The notes beneath the pieces were generated by a model, which saw only the letters and a list, made by a program, of their open reading frames with translations, ran no database searches and was not told where the DNA came from. DNA of 14,632 nt from CAMQVM01 sp044433365. GTDB taxonomy: Bacteria > Bacteroidota > Bacteroidia > Bacteroidales > Rikenellaceae. How positions within the stretch are numbered: position 1 is the stretch's first letter; the number at the start of each line of letters is the position of its first letter. The stretch spans positions 1-14,632 of the forward strand of contig JAWXTR010000085.1 in NCBI GenBank assembly GCA_044433365.1, in the 5' to 3' direction. Shown here piece by piece: positions 14,472 through 14,632 of the stretch. A program made the position numbers and the translations under genes.

Positions 14472-14632
14472 AGCAGTGCAAAACAATTATTGCCATATTC
14501 TTAATAGCACTCTCTTGGAGCGATATTTTTCACTATTAAATCTCAATATAGAACCACTATATTTTCGATTCAATAGCAAAAAATCTCATCTCCAATAGCA
14601 CTTTTAAAAATACACCAATAATTATTTTACCC
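14472..14632. repeat. Palindromic element, family A, copy 2 (runs to window edge)
   Basis: Matches 3475-3634 along its length with about a dozen substitutions and a 2-bp insertion in the left arm near 14510 (CACTCTCTTGG against CACTTTTGG). The loop bases AACCA and much of the apex are unchanged. It begins 2 bp after the transporter stop, as copy 1 does after the regulator stop, and in the same orientation to the gene. The final bases of the right terminal repeat are cut off by the window end and already differ (TTTTACCC against TTTTACACT). Confidence 0.85.

Noticed and set aside
14315..14539. Frame overlapping the transporter end and palindrome A copy 2
   Set aside because: It is an out-of-frame reading of the last transporter helices that runs on into the non-coding hairpin.

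Overview
This AT-rich window looks chromosomal and comes from a member of the Bacteroidota, most likely Bacteroidales. Three things point there: promoter -7 boxes of the form TAnnTTTG and no clear Shine-Dalgarno sequences; a membrane-spanning TPR/DUF6377-type regulator, a family I know from this phylum; and the M23-like gene / dxr / rseP order. No rRNA, tRNA, CRISPR array, transposase or phage gene was found.

Layout. (1) 1-1409: a LamB-type maltoporin gene on the minus strand whose stop codon abuts a telomere-like heptamer array. (2) 1410-1840: a divergent control region containing a 169-bp palindromic element. (3) 1841-3472: a plus-strand regulator with a signal peptide, helical repeats, one membrane segment and a C-terminal HTH. 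(4) 3473-4128: a gene-free stretch filled with palindromes and short repeats. (5) 4129-6852: pyruvate phosphate dikinase (minus). (6) 7062-7138: a long terminator-like hairpin, then a minus-strand operon read right to left: degenerate M23/LytM protein (9766-10707), dxr (8505-9677), rseP (7161-8495). (7) 10708-11160: a divergent AT-rich control region. (8) 11161-14469: a plus-strand sugar operon of nucleotidyltransferase, galactose mutarotase (galM) and a FucP/GluP-family transporter, followed by a second copy of the palindromic element found behind the regulator.

How the genes fit together. The maltoporin and the divergent regulator look like a maltodextrin uptake-and-control pair. The nucleotidyltransferase-galM-transporter operon would import a hexose, convert its anomer and activate its sugar phosphate to a nucleotide sugar; the sugar kinase is not in the window. 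PpdK links PEP and pyruvate. The M23-like/dxr/rseP operon joins cell-envelope maintenance, isoprenoid precursor synthesis and intramembrane proteolysis.

The least ordinary content is between the genes. At least three families of 160-170 bp near-palindromes, none with a coding region, sit right beside gene starts or stops. One (family B) appears at three places in what looks like a series of internal deletions: 169 bp, about 50 bp and 19 bp. Another (family A) occurs twice, each copy starting 2 bp after a stop codon. These look like MITE- or ERIC-type elements that have become 5' and 3' UTR structures.
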